Shown: piece by piece, positions 9,145 to 11,030 of the stretch | How positions within the stretch are numbered: the stretch's first letter is position 1 | How the letters are laid out: each line of letters opens with the position of its first letter | Assembly (NCBI GenBank): GCA_031279875.1 | Contig: JAITHS010000074.1 | Coordinates: forward strand, 1-11,030 | DNA from: Tannerella sp. | GTDB taxonomy: Bacteria > Bacteroidota > Bacteroidia > Bacteroidales > Tannerellaceae | Direction: 5' to 3' | DNA: 11,030 bases | The notes under the pieces: model-generated | The model's database searches: none | What the model saw: the letters and a program-made list of their open reading frames with translations, nothing else | Told to the model about the DNA's origin: nothing | Translations under genes and position numbers: made by a program

Positions 9145-9561
9145 ATGGCTCTGAAACGAAAAATCAAAATCAACGAGAATTTCAGCATGGCGTCGATGAC
9201 CGACATCATCTTCCTGCTGCTGATATTCTTTATGGTAACGTCAACAGTAGTAGTGCCTAACGCTATCAAACTGACCTTGCCGCAGTCGCAGAAACAGACG
9301 GCAGTAAAGCCACTCTCGCGCGTTACTATCGACAAAAACCTCAACTATTACGTCGCTTTCGGTAATCAGCGCGAGAAACAGGTCGCTTTCGATGAGATAG
9401 CCAAGTTCCTGCAAGATTATTATTCACAGGAACCGGAAATGTTCGTCGCACTATACGCCGATACAAGCGTCCCATACGGCGAAATTGTTAAGGTACTCAA
9501 TATCGCTAACAAGAATAAGTTTAAAATGGTCCTCGCCACACGACCGCAAAGAACCGAATGA
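9145..9561 (+). CDS. exbD: ExbD/TolR family biopolymer transport protein
   Basis: The 138-residue protein has the standard ExbD layout: a short basic cytoplasmic start, one membrane helix (about 19-38), and a periplasmic domain (about 50-135). The helix opens with MTDIIFLLLIFFMV, and D20 is the single essential proton-carrying aspartate of the family (E. coli ExbD D25). The periplasmic domain ends with the pattern YADTSVPYGEIVKVLNIA typical of the ExbD/TolR fold. It probably sits as a dimer inside the ExbB pore. Many Bacteroidetes loci carry two exbD genes in a row; only one is present here. The tonB-like gene begins one base after its stop. Confidence 0.95.
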   Translation: MALKRKIKINENFSMASMTDIIFLLLIFFMVTSTVVVPNAIKLTLPQSQKQTAVKPLSRVTIDKNLNYYVAFGNQREKQVAFDEIAKFLQDYYSQEPEMFVALYADTSVPYGEIVKVLNIANKNKFKMVLATRPQRTE

Positions 9562-9562
9562 G

Positions 9563-10453
9563 ATGAAAAAAACTTCCGACGATATTAAAGCTCTATGCGG
9601 CTCAATATTAGTGTTTTTGCTGCTGTTTTTGCTGCTCTGGTACGGCTATTTGCGTACCATAGTACCGGCGGAAGACAGCGGTATCCTCGTTAATTTCGGC
9701 GACATATATGCTTCGTCGGGTATCACAGAGCCGCAAATAGCAACAAGCACGCCGGAGCCGGAGATTGTGCCGCCGCCACCTGCCGAACCTGTCAAACCCG
9801 TTGTTGAAGAGGAACTTATCAAGCAGGAAGAAGAAGAGACGGTCGTTATCCCCGAAAAAAAGCCGAAAGAGGAGGTCAAAAAGAAACCGGCAGAAGTGAA
9901 ACCCAAACCGAAGCCCAAGCCGACAGAAAAGCCCAAAGCGACAGAAAAACCGAAGCCTAACCCCGACGACGAAGCAAAGAAACGTGAGGCGGCAGAAGCC
10001 GAAAAACGCCGCAAACAGCAACAGCAGCAGGAAGACAACATCAATCGGGTAGCCGACAATGCTTTCGGGCCGGGTTCAACTACCGCATCGCAACAGGGCG
10101 ACAAGTCGTCGCCAACCGGCAATCAGGGTAATCCGTTCGGAAATACTAACACCGGCTCGACGGCTACTATCGGCGGCTACGGCTCTTTTAATCTCGACGG
10201 ACGCTCTATCGGCGGCGGCGGATTGCCGCGTCCGGCATACGTTTCCGGCGATGAGGGTAAGATTGTTATCAATATCACCGTTGACCCGGCCGGTAACGTT
10301 ATTAATGCCGAAATAGGACGCGGTACTACTATTGACAACGCTTCCCAGCGTCAGAACGCTCTTCAAGCCGCCCGCCGTGCAAAGTTTAACAGCATCAAAA
10401 GTGCTAATAATCAGAATGGTACTATAATATACCGATATAGATTTACGGATTAA
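9563..10453 (+). CDS. tonB: TonB/TolA-like energy transducer
   Basis: I start it at ATG 9563, one base after the exbD stop, giving 296 residues; a longer in-frame start at 9485 would lie inside exbD and is unlikely. The protein has a cytoplasmic tail, one membrane helix (about 13-30), and a long periplasmic linker. The linker is first Glu/Pro-rich (55-90), then Lys/Pro-rich (95-135, with KPKPKPKP), then Ala/Glu/Lys/Gln (138-160), then Gly/Ser/Asn-rich (165-222). The C-terminal domain (about 225-296; GKIVINITVDPAGNVINAEIG and a final FTD) matches the TonB C-terminal fold that binds outer membrane receptors. TonB or TolA are both possible; the C-terminal pattern favours TonB. It is the last motor gene before a DJ-1 gene 25 nt on. 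Confidence 0.88.
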   Translation: MKKTSDDIKALCGSILVFLLLFLLLWYGYLRTIVPAEDSGILVNFGDIYASSGITEPQIATSTPEPEIVPPPPAEPVKPVVEEELIKQEEEETVVIPEKKPKEEVKKKPAEVKPKPKPKPTEKPKATEKPKPNPDDEAKKREAAEAEKRRKQQQQQEDNINRVADNAFGPGSTTASQQGDKSSPTGNQGNPFGNTNTGSTATIGGYGSFNLDGRSIGGGGLPRPAYVSGDEGKIVINITVDPAGNVINAEIGRGTTIDNASQRQNALQAARRAKFNSIKSANNQNGTIIYRYRFTD

Positions 10454-10457
10454 AAAA

Positions 10458-10478
10458 ATCACTAATCACTAATTAATT
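10458..10478 (+). repeat. Short heptanucleotide repeat in spacer
   Basis: The spacer between the tonB-like gene and the DJ-1 gene consists almost wholly of two exact ATCACTA heptamers plus a diverged third (ATTAATT), ending at the DJ-1 ATG. No Shine-Dalgarno site or promoter is visible. It may be a remnant of a 7-nt satellite like that in the toroid gene, although the unit differs. Confidence 0.6.
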
Positions 10479-11030
10479 ATGAACGCATTAGTATTACTTG
10501 CAACAGGCTTTGAGGAAATCGAAGCCATCGGGATAATAGATATCCTGCGTCGCGGCAACATCAAGACTGTTACCGCATCAATAACCGGCGCACTAAATGT
10601 AACCGGCGCACACGATATTACCGTAATTGCCGACACTCTGTTCGAGAATTTAAAACTGTGTGAGTATCAGGCTATAATTTTACCCGGAGGCGGCCCCGGA
10701 AGCCTTATGCTCAAAGACCACGAAGGGGTCTGTAACGCAGTAAAAGAGTATTATGCTCACGACAAACTCATAGCCGCTATATGCGCTTCGCCGCGTGTGT
10801 TCGGCTATCTCGGACTGCTCGAAGGCAAAAAAGCGACTTGCTATCCGGGTATCGAACCGGAACTGACAGGCGCAGAAGTAGTTAACGCCGCCGTCAAAAT
10901 AGACGGTAACATCATTACCGGTCGCGGACCGGGAGCGGTGTTTGACTTCGGTCTGGCCATCATCGACAGCCTCATCAAAAACAACGACGTCCGCTTCAAA
11001 GTAGCCAAAGACTTGCTGCTGATTGATTAG
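10479..11030 (+). CDS. DJ-1/PfpI family protein
   Basis: The 183-residue protein is complete; its TAG is the last codon of the window. The fold signature is clear. The conserved acidic residue lies in LATGFEEIEAI (E15, equivalent to human DJ-1 E18), the LPGGGPGS loop lies at 68-75, and the nucleophile elbow AAICASPRVF lies at 99-108 with reactive C102. A GRGPG motif (about 148-153) and a helical end also fit. Family members are glyoxalases, deglycases of disputed activity, stress chaperones, or related to the old 'ThiJ' annotation; the exact substrate cannot be told. A stress or damaged-protein role is a family-based guess. It follows the tonB-like gene after 25 nt with no terminator visible, so it is probably the last known member of the pdxJ operon. 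Confidence 0.92.
   Translation: MNALVLLATGFEEIEAIGIIDILRRGNIKTVTASITGALNVTGAHDITVIADTLFENLKLCEYQAIILPGGGPGSLMLKDHEGVCNAVKEYYAHDKLIAAICASPRVFGYLGLLEGKKATCYPGIEPELTGAEVVNAAVKIDGNIITGRGPGAVFDFGLAIIDSLIKNNDVRFKVAKDLLLID

Noticed and set aside
9485..9562. Longer tonB start inside exbD
   Set aside because: It would overlap 77 nt of exbD in another frame; ATG 9563 is one base after the exbD stop and opens directly into the membrane-anchor sequence.
9646..10122. Minus strand frame opposite the TonB linker
   Set aside because: Its Gly/Phe/Ser low complexity is just the complement of the Lys/Pro/Glu-rich linker codons.

Overview
The window looks like chromosomal DNA of a member of the Bacteroidota, most likely order Bacteroidales. 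The evidence is the conserved block NAD kinase / pdxJ / exbB / exbD / tonB-like / DJ-1, AT-rich leaders without clear Shine-Dalgarno sites, and promoter boxes resembling the Bacteroidetes TTTG / TAnnTTTG type. Genus cannot be told from the sequence alone. No tRNA, rRNA, CRISPR array, transposase or phage gene was seen.

Region A (1-6549, + strand) is a tight six-gene run. It holds a right-handed beta-helix protein cut by the left window edge, an exported PQQ-type beta-propeller protein, a two-cluster ferredoxin-like protein, a radical SAM enzyme, a fusion of a DUF116 domain to a trans-isoprenyl diphosphate synthase, and a small prenyltransferase/squalene-cyclase-repeat (alpha-alpha toroid) protein. 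Three junctions are 4-nt ATGA overlaps, one is a short overlap, and one is a 12-nt gap, so the genes are probably co-transcribed and translationally coupled. The enzyme types suggest that an isoprenoid diphosphate is made, passed to a toroid protein, and modified by a radical SAM enzyme fed by the ferredoxin. The propeller and helix proteins would act outside the cytoplasm. The product is unknown; this is the most novel part of the window. The toroid gene carries an in-frame array of a 7-nt repeat that would break the frame if it changed by one unit.

Region B (6550-6690) is a convergent intergenic region with a strong, probably bidirectional hairpin terminator. A perfect TAnnTTTG box on the minus strand could start a short RNA of about 70 nt ending at that terminator.

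Region C (6691-11030) is conserved household and envelope-energy content. nadK lies on the minus strand and diverges from pdxJ across a 113-nt A/T-rich promoter region centred on a 15-nt near-perfect palindrome. On the + strand follow pdxJ (vitamin B6), exbB and exbD (proton-driven inner membrane motor), a TonB/TolA-like energy transducer, and a DJ-1/PfpI family protein whose stop codon is the last base triplet of the window. Spacers here are 25 nt or less, so pdxJ to DJ-1 probably form one operon.
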